A stretch of 64,000 nt of DNA from Labrys monachus (GCF_030814655.1 NZ_JAUSVK010000001.1:1569501-1633500); one strand, 5' to 3'. Shown: positions 53,084-62,885, counted from the first letter of the stretch. Numbers and translations: made by a program. The notes: generated by a model not told the origin, from the sequence alone.

Positions 53084-53165
53084 CCGCAGCGGGCATCTCC
53101 GGTCGACGTCTTCTGCGACGCCGGCGCCGTGGATCCGCTATGTCGACCTCCGGGCGCCGGTCGCC

Positions 53166-54092
53166 TCAACCCTTCAGGAAAGGATTGTCGTTCGCAGACA
53201 GGTGCTGGCTGCGGATCATCTCGATGAGGGCCCGCAGCGCGGCCGGCACCTGCCGATGGCTCGGATAATAAAGGAAAAGTCCCTCGAAGGTCGATGACCA
53301 CTCCTCCAGCACGCGGACGAGTTGTCCGGAGCGAAGAAAGGGGCCGGCCTGGGCTTCGAGCGTGTAGGCGAGCCCCAGGCCGTCGACGGCCGCGCGCACG
53401 GCCAGATCCGGATCGTTGACCATGATCGCCCCGCGTACCGAAATCACCCGCGACGCGCCGTTGCGCTCGAACGGCCATTCGAACATGGCGCCATCGGCGC
53501 GCCGGCGAAACTGCACGCAGCTATGGTGGGCGAGCTCCTCCGGGGTCCGCGGCTGATGGTGCCGGGCGAAATAGGAGGGCGCGCCGACCACGGCCCTCTT
53601 CAGCGGCCCCGTCATCCGTACGACGATCATGTCGGCAGCCGCCCGGTCCTGCGGCCCGATGCCGGCATCGAAGCCCTTCGCCACGATGTCGATGGGGGCT
53701 TCGTCCACCTGGAGTTCGAGGTGAACGTCCGGATAGGCCGAAAGAAAGCGCTGCCAGATTGGCGTGATCACCGCGGCGGCCGACATATGGGTGGCATAGA
53801 TCCTCAGATGCCCGAAGGGACGGCTGCGTTCGCCGTTCAGGTCCTCCAGCGCGCCGTCGATCTCCTCCAGCGCTGGCCTCAGCCGCTCCAGCAGCCGGAA
53901 GCCGGCGTCGGTCGGCGAGACGCTGCGCGTCGTGCGATGCAGCAGGCGTACCCCCAGGCGCTCCTCCAGCTGCCGCATCGAATGGCTGAGCGCGGACGGC
54001 GTGATGCCGAGGCGAAGGGCGGCGGCACGAAAGCTCAGATGATCTGCGATGGCGACAAACGCCCTGAGATCCGCGAGGTCACCGCGCTGCAT
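53166..54092 (-). CDS. LysR-family transcriptional regulator
   Basis: 308 aa. Winged helix MQRGDLADLRAFVAIADHLS and FRAAALRLGITPSALSHSMR, then a substrate-binding domain from about residue 95 of the CrgA/AaeR-like type, whose members are often repressors of a divergent operon. The ATG at 54092 follows GAGAGGAATTCAGC; upstream in-frame codons lack support. A perfect inverted repeat (54093-54111) covers the ribosome site region. It is divergent from a small secreted protein gene. Confidence 0.9.
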   Translation of the reverse strand: MQRGDLADLRAFVAIADHLSFRAAALRLGITPSALSHSMRQLEERLGVRLLHRTTRSVSPTDAGFRLLERLRPALEEIDGALEDLNGERSRPFGHLRIYATHMSAAAVITPIWQRFLSAYPDVHLELQVDEAPIDIVAKGFDAGIGPQDRAAADMIVVRMTGPLKRAVVGAPSYFARHHQPRTPEELAHHSCVQFRRRADGAMFEWPFERNGASRVISVRGAIMVNDPDLAVRAAVDGLGLAYTLEAQAGPFLRSGQLVRVLEEWSSTFEGLFLYYPSHRQVPAALRALIEMIRSQHLSANDNPFLKG

Positions 54093-54111
54093 TGCTGAAT
54101 TCCTCTCAGCA
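54093..54111. promoter_or_regulatory. Inverted repeat immediately upstream of lysR, candidate operator
   Basis: TGCTGA-ATTCCTC-TCAGCA is a perfect six-base inverted repeat directly before the LysR start, overlapping its ribosome site. Autoregulation or an mRNA hairpin blocking the ribosome site are both possible. Confidence 0.4.
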
Positions 54112-54210
54112 TCGAATGAAACGAATACGGGATTGAGTGGCAAAACCGCGGAAATTAAAATGCGCTTATTGGGCGAGGGTTACCGCCACAGGTGAATAGG
54201 GAGAAAATTC

Positions 54211-54459
54211 ATGAAGATTGCCATTGTTTCAGCCATTGCAGCCGCCGTGATCGCCGGTTCGGCGACAGCCGCCCTCGCAGACGGCATGGACGAGGATTTC
54301 TACGCCATCCAGCGCGGCGAACCCTATGCCGGCGCGGCGCCGGTGAACCATGCCGCGCCCGAAGCAGTACCTGGGCGCCGGGTCTTCCTCAACGGCTACC
54401 AGCCGGCCTATGCGGTCCGCCACCACCAGCGCCGCCTGCCTCGGAAGATCGAGCAGTAA
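54211..54459 (+). CDS. Small secreted hypothetical protein
   Basis: 82 aa. Signal peptide residues 1-23 (MKIAIVSAIAAAVIAGSATA, cleavage near ALA). The mature part is basic and contains YAIQRGEPYAG and RRVFLNGYQPAYAVRHHQ. No known domain. The ATG follows GGGAGAAAATTC. It is divergent from the LysR gene and may be its target. Confidence 0.65.
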   Translation: MKIAIVSAIAAAVIAGSATAALADGMDEDFYAIQRGEPYAGAAPVNHAAPEAVPGRRVFLNGYQPAYAVRHHQRRLPRKIEQ

Positions 54460-54601
54460 GTCTGCGGGGCCCTTCGATCCCGGCGGGCTGTCCGCCGGGA
54501 TCCTTCATGGCAGGCAGGTACGTGTCCCGCCGCCGTAGTGCATCTTTTGGTTGTGTTTCGCAGGGCATACACATCCCGGTCAATTCGTCCTATGCAAAGG
54601 C

Positions 54602-57415
54602 ATGGACGAAGATTCGCTGATCGTGCTTGCCATACTCGCGCTGATCCTGTTCCCGATCCTGGCGATCGTCAGCTTCGTCATGGTCCTGGTGCAGAGGGGG
54701 CGGCTCGCAAGGCTCGAGGAGCAGGTGCGGCAGCTCTCGCTGCTGCGCTCGCCTGACGTCCCCGCGTCGGTTCCGGCTGGCGATTCGTCGCCGGCAGAGC
54801 CGCCTGGAGCCGTTCGCCAGGACGCCGTTTCCGAAGCCACCGTTTCCGAGGACATTGTCTCAGAAGACTTCGCGCCCGAGGCGGCACGCACCGGCGGCGA
54901 GCCAATGCCGGACGGCGAGGAGCCCGCTTTCGCGCGGGACGAGCCGATTTCCGCTTCATCGCCCCCGACGCCGCGCGGCCGCGCCGCTGCCGACAGGCCG
55001 GGCCCTGGCTTCGAGGAGAAGCTCGGCAGCCGCTGGGCGGTGTGGGTCGGCGGCGTGGCGCTGGCGCTCGGTGGCGCCTTCCTCGTCCGCTACGCCGTCG
55101 AGGAAGACCTGCTGGGTCCGGGCGCCCGCATCCTCGCGGGCCTCGCCTTCTCGCTCGGCCTGATTGCGGCCGGCGAATATCTGCGCCGCCGGCAGGGCCT
55201 GCCTCTCCCCGGCAGGGCCGCCTATATACCGGGCGTCGTGACCGCGGCGGGAACCGCGGCACTCTTTGCCACCGTCTATGCGGCCCATGCGCTCTACGGT
55301 TTCCTCGGGCCCGCGGAAACCTTCGTCATCCTCGGCGTCGTCGGCGTCGCCGCCATGTTTGCCGCCGCCCTGCACGGACCATGGCTGGCCGGGCTCGGGC
55401 TCGTCGGCGCCTATGCGACGCCGCTGCTCGTCTCCTCCGACGAGCCCGACCCATGGGCGCTCGCCTCCTTCGTCATCGTCGTCACCGCCGCCGCCTTCCT
55501 TCTCGCCCGCATGCGGCTCTGGCGTTGGCTCGCAGTCGCGGCGACGGTGGCAGCGATCGCCTATGGCTTCGTCCTCGTCGACCTCGCCGGCGACGGGGAC
55601 GGGCCCGTCATCTTCTTCGTCATGGCCCTGGCGGCGCTTGTCGGCGCCGTGCTCGTCTATGACGTGCATCGCGGCAGGGCCTATCAGCGCTTCGATGCCG
55701 TCGGGCTCGGCGCGATGGCGGGGCTCGCCGCCCTCGCGGTCTTTTTCGCCCAGGCGGACATGTTCTCGCAGGCCTCCCTGGCGACACTGCTCCTCGTCGC
55801 CGCCTTCACCCTGGCCGCCGCGCTGATGTTCGACGCGCTCGCGCCCGGCGCCGTGATCGCCGGCCTCGCGGTGCTGGCATCGTTGCTGCTGTGGCCGATC
55901 GCGCATCAGCTTGCCGAGAACCCGATCCAGATCATACCGAACCAGCTCGTCATGCCCATCCTCGTGCCGGATGCGCTGGAAGCCTATCTCGAAATCGCCG
56001 TCATCCCCGCCGCCGCCCTGTTCCTTGCCACCACGGCGAGCCTGATGCGGCGGCCGAGGCCCGTGCCGCCCGGCTTCGCGCTGGCGCTGGCCGGGACGGC
56101 GACGCCGATCTTCGCGCTCGCGGTCACCTATCTCAGGGTCGCAGGCTTCCAGTTCAGCCTGCCGTTCGGCGGCGTCGCGGCAGGCCTGGCGCTGCTCTTC
56201 GCCGCGACGACGGAGCGCTTCCTCGCCGTCGAGAGGCGGCGGGGCGGCGGGGAAGCCTCCCCGGGCATGGGCTCGGCGCTGCACGCGACAGCGAGCTGCG
56301 CGGCGGTGGCCCTGACCGTCACCTTCGTCATCGCCGATTCGCCGCTGACCCTGGCATTCGGCCTGTCGGCGCTCGGCGCCGCCTGGGTCTCGACCCTGCG
56401 GCCCCTGCCGGCGCTGCGCTGGTGCGCGGCCGGATTCGTGCTGATCGTGCTCGCCCGCATGGGCGGAGCCTGGATGCTGGCCGGCGAGATGCTGGACAGT
56501 TTCCCCGGCTGGCACGACATCGCCCTGCGCTATGCCGTCCCGGCGGCTGCGATCTATTGGGGCGGGCGCCTGCTGCGGCGGGACAGCCTGGACCTGCCGG
56601 CCGCGATCCTCGACTGCGGCGCCATTCTTCTCGGCGCAGCCGGCGCGGGCTTGGCGATCCGCCTCGGCGTGCGCGGCCCGGCGGAGGCGCTCGCGCCTGG
56701 CCTGAGCCTCGCCGAGGCCGGCCTCTACGCGGCGCTCGCCTTCGCGGCCTCGGCCCTGCTCGTGCAGCGCGCCTCGCCGACCACCAGCCCTGTCTATCGC
56801 GCCGCCGCGCCCGCGAGCGCCCTTCTGGCGCTCTGCCTGGCGGTCGCGGGCCCGCTCGGCCTCGCCAACCCCCTCGTCAGCGGGGAGGACATCGCCGGCG
56901 GCGTCCTCGCCAACACGCTGCTGCCGGGCTATGCGCTGCCCGGGCTTCTTGCCGGAGCGGCCGGGATGTTCTGGCTGTGGTTCGGCGGGCGATTCGCTGG
57001 GGTCAGCCCGAAGGCGAGGCCCGAGGCGCCGCATCCCTTTGCCTGGCTCAGCGGTCTCGCCGCCTTCCTCCTGGGCTTCTGCTATGTGACCTTCGAGGCC
57101 AGGAAGATCGTGACGGGCGGGCAGGCCGCCGACCAGGCGATCTCCTCGGCGCAAAGCTACGGCTATACGCTCGCCTGGCTGCTCTATGGCGTGGCGCTGC
57201 TGGCGCTCGGCATCGCGGCGCGCTCGCGCGGCATCCGCCTGGCTTCCGCGACGGCGATCATGCTCGCCGTCGCCAAGGCCTTCCTGTTCGACATGTCCGA
57301 ACTCTCCGGCATCTGGCGGGCGCTCTCCTTCATGGGGCTGGGCGCGGCGCTGATCGGCATCGGGCTCGTCTATCAGCGCCTGCTCTTCGGCAGCGGCCGC
57401 GACAGGAAGGCGTGA
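54602..57415 (+). CDS. DUF2339-family multi-pass membrane protein
   Basis: 937 aa. After one N-terminal helix and a charged Pro/Glu-rich linker (residues 40-140) comes a block of more than 20 hydrophobic helices, starting at GSRWAVWVGGVALALGGAFL, the DUF2339 signature. Its function is unknown. The ATG at 54602 fits the family; an in-frame start at 54551 has no support. A hairpin at 57434-57451 follows. Confidence 0.88.
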   Translation: MDEDSLIVLAILALILFPILAIVSFVMVLVQRGRLARLEEQVRQLSLLRSPDVPASVPAGDSSPAEPPGAVRQDAVSEATVSEDIVSEDFAPEAARTGGEPMPDGEEPAFARDEPISASSPPTPRGRAAADRPGPGFEEKLGSRWAVWVGGVALALGGAFLVRYAVEEDLLGPGARILAGLAFSLGLIAAGEYLRRRQGLPLPGRAAYIPGVVTAAGTAALFATVYAAHALYGFLGPAETFVILGVVGVAAMFAAALHGPWLAGLGLVGAYATPLLVSSDEPDPWALASFVIVVTAAAFLLARMRLWRWLAVAATVAAIAYGFVLVDLAGDGDGPVIFFVMALAALVGAVLVYDVHRGRAYQRFDAVGLGAMAGLAALAVFFAQADMFSQASLATLLLVAAFTLAAALMFDALAPGAVIAGLAVLASLLLWPIAHQLAENPIQIIPNQLVMPILVPDALEAYLEIAVIPAAALFLATTASLMRRPRPVPPGFALALAGTATPIFALAVTYLRVAGFQFSLPFGGVAAGLALLFAATTERFLAVERRRGGGEASPGMGSALHATASCAAVALTVTFVIADSPLTLAFGLSALGAAWVSTLRPLPALRWCAAGFVLIVLARMGGAWMLAGEMLDSFPGWHDIALRYAVPAAAIYWGGRLLRRDSLDLPAAILDCGAILLGAAGAGLAIRLGVRGPAEALAPGLSLAEAGLYAALAFAASALLVQRASPTTSPVYRAAAPASALLALCLAVAGPLGLANPLVSGEDIAGGVLANTLLPGYALPGLLAGAAGMFWLWFGGRFAGVSPKARPEAPHPFAWLSGLAAFLLGFCYVTFEARKIVTGGQAADQAISSAQSYGYTLAWLLYGVALLALGIAARSRGIRLASATAIMLAVAKAFLFDMSELSGIWRALSFMGLGAALIGIGLVYQRLLFGSGRDRKA

Positions 57416-57433
57416 GCGCAGGCTTCCGGGACC

Positions 57434-57451
57434 GCCGACGTCCCCGTCGGC
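57434..57451. terminator. Hairpin between DUF2339 and cytochrome b561 genes
   Basis: GCCGACG-TCCC-CGTCGGC is a perfect seven-base stem inside an outer GCAGGC/GCCTGC pair, between convergent genes. No long T-run. Confidence 0.5.
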
Positions 57452-57482
57452 TCTTGCCTGCCGCGGGGGTGGAGCAGGCCGC

Positions 57483-58061
57483 TCAGGGCACGGGCACGAC
57501 GGCGGGCGGTTCCTCGTTCCGCCCTTTCGGTGCGCGCCAGGGCGCCATGCTCTCGAACACGCCGTCGCGGTGGATCAGCGCATGCATCAGGGCGGCGGCG
57601 AGATGGGCCGATATGGTCGCGAACAGGAGATAGGCCAGCACCGTGTGCGCCTGGCGCAGGGCGGCATAGACCATGGCGTCGTGCGGGAGGATCGGCGGCA
57701 GGTGCAGCGATCCCCACAGCGCGATCGGATAGCCCGCCGCCGACAGCATGGCCCAGCCGATCAGCGGCATCGCCAGCATCAGGCCATAGAGTGCGACATG
57801 GGACGCTTTCGCCGCCAGTCTCTGCCAGCGCGGCAGATGCCCGGGCAGAGGCGGTGCCGGGTGGAGGAGGCGGTTCGCGAGGCGGATGACGACGAGGGCG
57901 AGGATGAGGATACCCAAGGGCTCATGCAGCGAGACGAGCGCATGATAGTCCGCCAGCGAGGCGACCATGGCGACGCCGATGAACAGCATGGCGAGGATCA
58001 GGGCCGCCATCAGCCAGTGCAGGCCCCGTGAGAGAAGGGTGAAGCCGGGTCGGCTGCTCAT
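57483..58061 (-). CDS. Cytochrome b561
   Basis: 192 aa membrane diheme protein with four core helices. Candidate heme-ligand histidines lie in GLHWLMAALI, SLHEPLGILI, ASHVALYGLM and HTVLAYLLFATISAH. The ATG overlaps the stop of the catalase-like gene (ATGA), so they are translationally coupled. Such b561 proteins are often paired with periplasmic catalase-like peroxidases and may deliver electrons to them from the quinone pool; that link is inferred. Confidence 0.9.
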   Translation of the reverse strand: MSSRPGFTLLSRGLHWLMAALILAMLFIGVAMVASLADYHALVSLHEPLGILILALVVIRLANRLLHPAPPLPGHLPRWQRLAAKASHVALYGLMLAMPLIGWAMLSAAGYPIALWGSLHLPPILPHDAMVYAALRQAHTVLAYLLFATISAHLAAALMHALIHRDGVFESMAPWRAPKGRNEEPPAVVPVP

Positions 58062-59158
58062 GAATTCTGTCCCTCCGTCCTGGCAGGGGTGGCGACGGCG
58101 CTCGGCTGCCTGGCTTCGCCGGCCCTTCGCGTGAAGGATTGCGCATAGGCCGCCGAGCGGGCGCTGAGCAGCGGGTCGTCCGAAGGCTCGATGCCCGCGG
58201 GCAGCACGAGCGGATCGAAATTGAGGTCGCGGCACGGGCCGGTCGCCTCGCCTTCGATGTGATCGATCGTCAGCGTTCCCGCGTCGACGGTCCGGCGGCC
58301 GGCGGGCCAGGCGATGGTGGCATCGTCGGTGGGATCGCCGGGCTGGCCGATGGTGACGACGAGCCGCCATTGCAGCGGATGCTGGCCGATGGCGGCGATC
58401 AAGGCGTCGAACAGGTAATTCTTGTCGGTCTGCGCTGTCTGCGCCGGGGTTTCGGATGTCGCCGGTCCGACCGGCACCGTGGCCCAGCGCACCGGCGTCG
58501 AGACGCCGTCAGCGTTCACGAAGCGGAAGGCGTCGAGGCTGTTGAAGGTGGAGTCGGCAAAGCCGCTCGACGGCGTCGCCGCCTTGATCGCGGCGACGGC
58601 GCGGGCCGTCTCGGGATGCCGGTCCAGAAAGGCCTTCATCCGCGCCGGATCGGGCTTGCCGGTGGCGGCATCCGGCCTGGAGGCCACCAGCTGGTCGTAG
58701 AAGCCCTGCGGCGTGCTGACTGCGAAGACGGGGATGTCGTTCATGCCCGTCCGCCATTCCTCGCCGTCCGGCAGCGTGAAGCGAAGGGCCATGCTGCGCA
58801 CGGTGACGGCGGCGTCGGCGGCATAGGGCTGACCGCCGGCCAGCGCGAAGCGTCCGATGACGGGGACGCGCCCCCGCGCGAATATCTGCGCCTTCGAAAG
58901 GCCGGATGCCTCGCCGCTGCCTTCGAAGAAGCCGCCGACGCACACGCCCTTGGCGTGGTTGCGGCGGAAGCCCGCATGGACGCCGTTGTCCCGTTCGAAC
59001 TGGTCGACGAGTCGCGCCGGGGTGAGGGTGCCCGGCGACAGCCATCCGCCGGCATAGGCGAACCCCCCGGCCATCGCCGCCACAGCCGCGCCGATCACTG
59101 CGAGCCGCGACATCGTCGCGCCCGCGCCCAGTTTCGCCGGCGTCGTGCCATCCGCCAT
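58058..59158 (-). CDS. Catalase-family peroxidase, membrane-anchored
   Basis: 366 aa, the small (SrpA-like) catalase-related type. A single N-terminal hydrophobic helix (LAVIGAAVAAMAGGFAYAGG) makes it a periplasmic signal or anchor. The distal His is in RRNHAKGVCVGGFF and the heme-ligand Tyr in RSAAYAQSF. The ATG at 59158 follows GGAGA; another ATG 24 bases earlier is possible. Operon with cytochrome b561. It is a peroxide-removing enzyme by family, reducing rather than disproportionating peroxide if the b561 feeds it. Confidence 0.87.
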   Translation of the reverse strand: MADGTTPAKLGAGATMSRLAVIGAAVAAMAGGFAYAGGWLSPGTLTPARLVDQFERDNGVHAGFRRNHAKGVCVGGFFEGSGEASGLSKAQIFARGRVPVIGRFALAGGQPYAADAAVTVRSMALRFTLPDGEEWRTGMNDIPVFAVSTPQGFYDQLVASRPDAATGKPDPARMKAFLDRHPETARAVAAIKAATPSSGFADSTFNSLDAFRFVNADGVSTPVRWATVPVGPATSETPAQTAQTDKNYLFDALIAAIGQHPLQWRLVVTIGQPGDPTDDATIAWPAGRRTVDAGTLTIDHIEGEATGPCRDLNFDPLVLPAGIEPSDDPLLSARSAAYAQSFTRRAGEARQPSAVATPARTEGQNS

Positions 59159-59279
59159 CGCCGTTCTCCGCATTGGTCTCATGCGCAGACAGACGACGGG
59201 CGGCGCGGCTTATTCCGGGCGAGGGGAAGTATTTTTCCGCAGCCCGGTCGCTGACGGGATCGAGGCGCTCCGCCGATCT

Positions 59280-59837
59280 TCAGAACGTCAGTGCGAAGGG
59301 CACGCCTTCGAAGCACTCCTCGCCCCGGCCGATGGCGTCGATGGCGGCGAGCATGCGGCCTTCGCGGCCGAGTCTCGCATCGGCGAGGGCGACGATGCGG
59401 CGGTTGGGGGTGGCGGTCGGCGAGAGGCGGCGGATGGTCTGCGCGATGTCGTGTTCATCGCGTTCCGGCGCCAGCATACAGGCCGAAACGAAGGCGGCGG
59501 CGGTGGAGCGGCTGACGCCGGCATAGCAATGGATCACCAGCGGCGTCTCGTGGTCCCAGGCCCGCACGAAGCGCAGCAATTGCGACAGATGGTCCTCGCC
59601 GGGCAGGACCTGCCCGTCCGCCGCTTCGATGATGTCGTTCATGCCGAGGAAGAGGTGCATCCGCTCCTCGACCGAGGCCGGACGCACCATCCGGGTGCCG
59701 ACATTGAGAAGGGTCAGGATCCGCCGCGCGCCGGTGGCGAGCACGGTCGCATCGACGAGGGAAAGCGGACAGACATTGATCTGCCGGCGGAGCGGCTCCT
59801 TCAGGACCTGTTCTGCGGTCCGGGTCTGGATTTGCAT
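59280..59837 (-). CDS. Dual-specificity-type tyrosine phosphatase
   Basis: 185 aa. The phosphate-binding loop is HCYAGVSRST (Cys104 nucleophile, Arg110), with the likely general acid Asp68 in GMNDIIE. A cysteine-dependent phosphatase; protein or small-molecule phosphate substrates are both possible. It is last of three same-strand genes with the HD protein nine bases upstream. Confidence 0.87.
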   Translation of the reverse strand: MQIQTRTAEQVLKEPLRRQINVCPLSLVDATVLATGARRILTLLNVGTRMVRPASVEERMHLFLGMNDIIEAADGQVLPGEDHLSQLLRFVRAWDHETPLVIHCYAGVSRSTAAAFVSACMLAPERDEHDIAQTIRRLSPTATPNRRIVALADARLGREGRMLAAIDAIGRGEECFEGVPFALTF

Positions 59838-59845
59838 GGATGGGC

Positions 59846-60454
59846 CTATCGGAACAATTGCGCGAAACGGTCGAGGAAGGCCTGCTGGGCTTCCGCGGCG
59901 GGCTGGGGGACGAGGATGGCCTCCTCCATGGGCATGGGCAAGGGGCGGGGATCGCCGAAATAGCGGCAGGATTCCTCGATGCCGAAGCCGGCGAGCTGCG
60001 TCGCCTCCAGGAAGGCGGCGACACGGTCGGCCTTCTTGGTCAGCGCCCGGATCGCCGGCGGCGGCACGGCGGGAAGGCCGAAGCGGATATGGATGGCGGA
60101 CAGAAGCCGGGCTTCCACCGCCTTGTAGCTCTCGCCGATCACCGCCTTGAAGGGCGAGATCATGTCGCCGATCACATATTCGGGCGCATCGTGCAGGAGC
60201 ACCATCAGCTTGGTCGAGGCGGGGGCATCGGGTTCGAACGCGCCGAGCACGTCGCAGACGAGCACGCTGTGCTGGGCCACGGAGAAGATGGCGTTGCCGC
60301 GCGTCTGCCCGTTCCAGCGCGCGACGCGGGCGAGGCCATGCGCGATGTCCTCGATCTCTATGTCCAGCGGCGAGGGATCGAGCAGGTCGAGCCGCCGCCC
60401 CGACAGCATGCGCTGCCAGGCGCGCGTGGTGGTGCCTGTCCTTGCCCGCGCCAT
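59846..60454 (-). CDS. HD-domain phosphohydrolase (YfbR-like)
   Basis: 202 aa. HD motif residues His39 (DIAHGLARV), His62 (AQHSVLV) and His88-Asp89 (LLHDAPEYVIGD). YfbR proteins are 5'-nucleotidases acting on deoxyribonucleoside monophosphates. Also has MLSGRRLDLLDPSPLDIEIE, a typical opening. Its stop is nine bases from the phosphatase start; its start is close to the stop of tag, suggesting one operon. Confidence 0.85.
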   Translation of the reverse strand: MARARTGTTTRAWQRMLSGRRLDLLDPSPLDIEIEDIAHGLARVARWNGQTRGNAIFSVAQHSVLVCDVLGAFEPDAPASTKLMVLLHDAPEYVIGDMISPFKAVIGESYKAVEARLLSAIHIRFGLPAVPPPAIRALTKKADRVAAFLEATQLAGFGIEESCRYFGDPRPLPMPMEEAILVPQPAAEAQQAFLDRFAQLFR

Positions 60455-60455
60455 C

Positions 60456-61073
60456 TCAGCCGGGATGCCCGGCTCGGCCGAGATCGGCGCATTCGGCGTG
60501 GCGGTAGCAGCCGACGAGATGATCGTTGACCATGCCGACCGCCTGCATGAAGGCGTAGACGATGGTCGGCCCGACGAAGCGGAAGCCGCGGGAACGCAGG
60601 TCCTTGGAGATGCGCTGCGACAGCGGCGTCTCCGCCGGCACCTGCTCGCCGCCTTGCCACTGGTTCTGGAGCGGCCTTCCGTCGAGAAAATCCCACATAT
60701 AGCGGGAGAAGCCCTGCTCCTCCTCGATCTTCAGCCAGGCCCCGGCGCCCCCAATCGTGCCTTCGATCTTGGCGCGGTTGCGGACGATGCCGGCGTCGCC
60801 CATCAGCGCCGCCACCTTGTCCGGCCCGTATCGCGCCACCTTTTCCGGCTCGAAGCCGTCGAAGACTTTGCGGAAATGCTCGCGCTTGCGCAGGATGGTG
60901 ATCCAGGACAATCCCGCCTGGAAGCCGTCGAGGATCAGCTTCTCGTACAGCGCCCGGCCGTCATATTCGGGCACGCCCCATTCCTCGTCGTGATAGGCGA
61001 CGTAGAAGGGGTCCGTGCCCGGCCAGGGACAGCGCCATTTGCCGTCGTCGTGGAGGATGGGGATGCGTTCCAT
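60456..61073 (-). CDS. tag: DNA-3-methyladenine glycosylase I
   Basis: 205 aa. Removes 3-methyladenine from DNA. The zinc site is intact: Cys15 (RCPWPG), His28 (YHDEEWG) and H-x3-C in NDHLVGCYRH. Other Tag features are LILDGFQAGLSWITILRKRE and GFRFVGPTIVYAFMQAVGMV. Two adjacent ATG codons (61079 and 61073) are possible; AAAGAA lies at better spacing from 61073. First gene of tag, HD hydrolase, phosphatase. Confidence 0.93.
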   Translation of the reverse strand: MERIPILHDDGKWRCPWPGTDPFYVAYHDEEWGVPEYDGRALYEKLILDGFQAGLSWITILRKREHFRKVFDGFEPEKVARYGPDKVAALMGDAGIVRNRAKIEGTIGGAGAWLKIEEEQGFSRYMWDFLDGRPLQNQWQGGEQVPAETPLSQRISKDLRSRGFRFVGPTIVYAFMQAVGMVNDHLVGCYRHAECADLGRAGHPG

Positions 61074-61266
61074 CGCCATTCTTTGCCATGTCGGATGCGA
61101 CTCTGGAAGGCCCCTCGTCCTCTTCGGATGACGCGGTGCCTGCGTGCCGGTCGGGGACCGGCACACCGACGTCGGGGCGGGCCGGCGCCGCCGGCCGCCT
61201 TTCTTCACGCAGGCGACGCCCGGCGCATGGGATTATCGCGACCCAGCACCCATATTGCTCTCATCG

Positions 61267-62313
61267 ATGACCGCATCAGTGACCTTCATGACGCCGCTTT
61301 CCATCCTCGACCTTTCTCCCATCGCCCTCGGCAGCGATGCCGGGCAGGCGCTTCGCAATTCGCTTCGCCTGGCCCAGGCCGCCGAACGCCTCGGCTACAA
61401 GCGGCTCTGGCTCGCCGAGCACCACAACATGCCGGGCATCGCCAGCGCGGCGACGGCGGTCGCGCTCGCCCATGTCGCGTCGGGAACCTCCACCATCCGC
61501 CTCGGCTCTGGCGGCATCATGCTGCCCAACCATGCGCCGCTGATGGTGGCGGAAGCCTTCGGCACGCTCGCCGCCCTCCATCCCGGCCGTATCGACCTCG
61601 GCGTCGGGCGGGCGCCGGGAACCGACCAGGTGACGTCGCAGGCGCTTCGCCGCAATCTCGACGCGGATGTCAACGCCTTCCCGCGCGACGTCGTCGAGCT
61701 GCTCGGCTATTTCCGGCCGGTCGAACCCGGCCAGCGCGTGCAGGCGGTGCCGGGCGCCGGGCTCGACGTCCCCGTCTGGATCCTCGGCTCCAGCCTCTTC
61801 GGCGCCCAGCTCGCCGCGATGCTCGGCCTGCCCTTCGGCTTCGCCTCGCATTTCGCGGCGGGCGACATGGAGCAGGCGGTCGCCCTCTACCGCTCCCGCT
61901 TCGAACCCTCCGCCTATCTCGCCAAGCCCTATGTCATGCTCGGGCTGAACGTCGTCGCCGCCGAGACCGACGCCGAAGCGCAGTTCCTGCAGACATCGCG
62001 CCTGCAGGCCTTCGTCAACCTGCGCACCGGCCGTGCCGGCCCGCTGCCGCCGCCGGTGGAACGCTACGAGGAGACGCTCGACCCGGTCGGGCGCTCCGTC
62101 CTCGCCCAGATGCAGTTCTGCTCGGTGGTCGGCTCGCCGCAGACGGTCAAGGCGGGCCTGGAGGACTTCATCCGCCGCACCGGCGCCGATGAGGTCATCA
62201 CCACCAACATGATGTTCGATCACGCGGCCTGCATACGGTCCTATGAGATCCTGGCCGATGTCATGATCGCGCCCGCGCGGGCGGCCGGCGAGCTTCAGAC
62301 CAGCGTGTCGTAG
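61267..62313 (+). CDS. LLM-class flavin-dependent oxidoreductase
   Basis: 348 aa. Luciferase-like monooxygenase (YhbW group) using reduced FMN. Recognised by [60 protein letters not shown] and [15 protein letters not shown]. The ATG at 61267 is the first plausible start; a second Met 21 bases on is also usable. Divergent from the tag operon and convergent with a membrane protein whose frame overlaps its 3' end by 19 bases. Substrate unknown. Confidence 0.87.
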   Translation: MTASVTFMTPLSILDLSPIALGSDAGQALRNSLRLAQAAERLGYKRLWLAEHHNMPGIASAATAVALAHVASGTSTIRLGSGGIMLPNHAPLMVAEAFGTLAALHPGRIDLGVGRAPGTDQVTSQALRRNLDADVNAFPRDVVELLGYFRPVEPGQRVQAVPGAGLDVPVWILGSSLFGAQLAAMLGLPFGFASHFAAGDMEQAVALYRSRFEPSAYLAKPYVMLGLNVVAAETDAEAQFLQTSRLQAFVNLRTGRAGPLPPPVERYEETLDPVGRSVLAQMQFCSVVGSPQTVKAGLEDFIRRTGADEVITTNMMFDHAACIRSYEILADVMIAPARAAGELQTSVS

Positions 62314-62885
62314 AAACTCAGCGCCCACGCCACCTCATAGACGAGCGCGACGATCGCATAGGCCAGCTGGAAGCGCTGGTTCTCCACGCGGATGGCGACG
62401 GCGCTCGCCACCACGTAGAAGCCGATGCGGATCCAGTATTCCGGTCCGAGGGCGTGCATATAGGCCGAGCCCTTGATCGTGGTGTCGACGATGTCGAGCA
62501 GGAAGGTTGCGATGAGGATGCCGAAGAACCATTTCCGGCGCGACATGAAGTAGTCCCGGAAACCGCTATATTCCTGCATCGTGTCGGGAAAGAGCATGGT
62601 GCACAGGAAGAAGAACGTGCTGGCGTAGAGCGCGACGAAGCCATAGAGCGGGAAAGTCCAGCCGACCCCGGAAAGATGGAATTCCCACCACCAGAAATAG
62701 ACGATGTTGACCATCATGAAGACCGTCCAGACGAGGTGGACCGGATAGATCTTCTGAAGGCTCGGATGCTGCACGAAGCGGGCGAGGCCCGTCAACAGCC
62801 GGCCGAGGCTCAGGCCGACGATGATGCTGATGATCGTTCTTACGTGGATATAGATGGTCGGATCGGCGGCGGGCACTGGGTTCAT
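62295..62885 (-). CDS. Hypothetical multi-pass membrane protein
   Basis: 196 aa with about six aromatic-rich membrane helices (for example [54 protein letters not shown]). No family recognised. The ATG at 62885 begins [15 protein letters not shown]. Its stop lies inside the 3' end of the convergent oxidoreductase gene (19-base overlap). Cytoplasmic membrane location is clear; the function is not. Confidence 0.75.
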   Translation of the reverse strand: MNPVPAADPTIYIHVRTIISIIVGLSLGRLLTGLARFVQHPSLQKIYPVHLVWTVFMMVNIVYFWWWEFHLSGVGWTFPLYGFVALYASTFFFLCTMLFPDTMQEYSGFRDYFMSRRKWFFGILIATFLLDIVDTTIKGSAYMHALGPEYWIRIGFYVVASAVAIRVENQRFQLAYAIVALVYEVAWALSFYDTLV

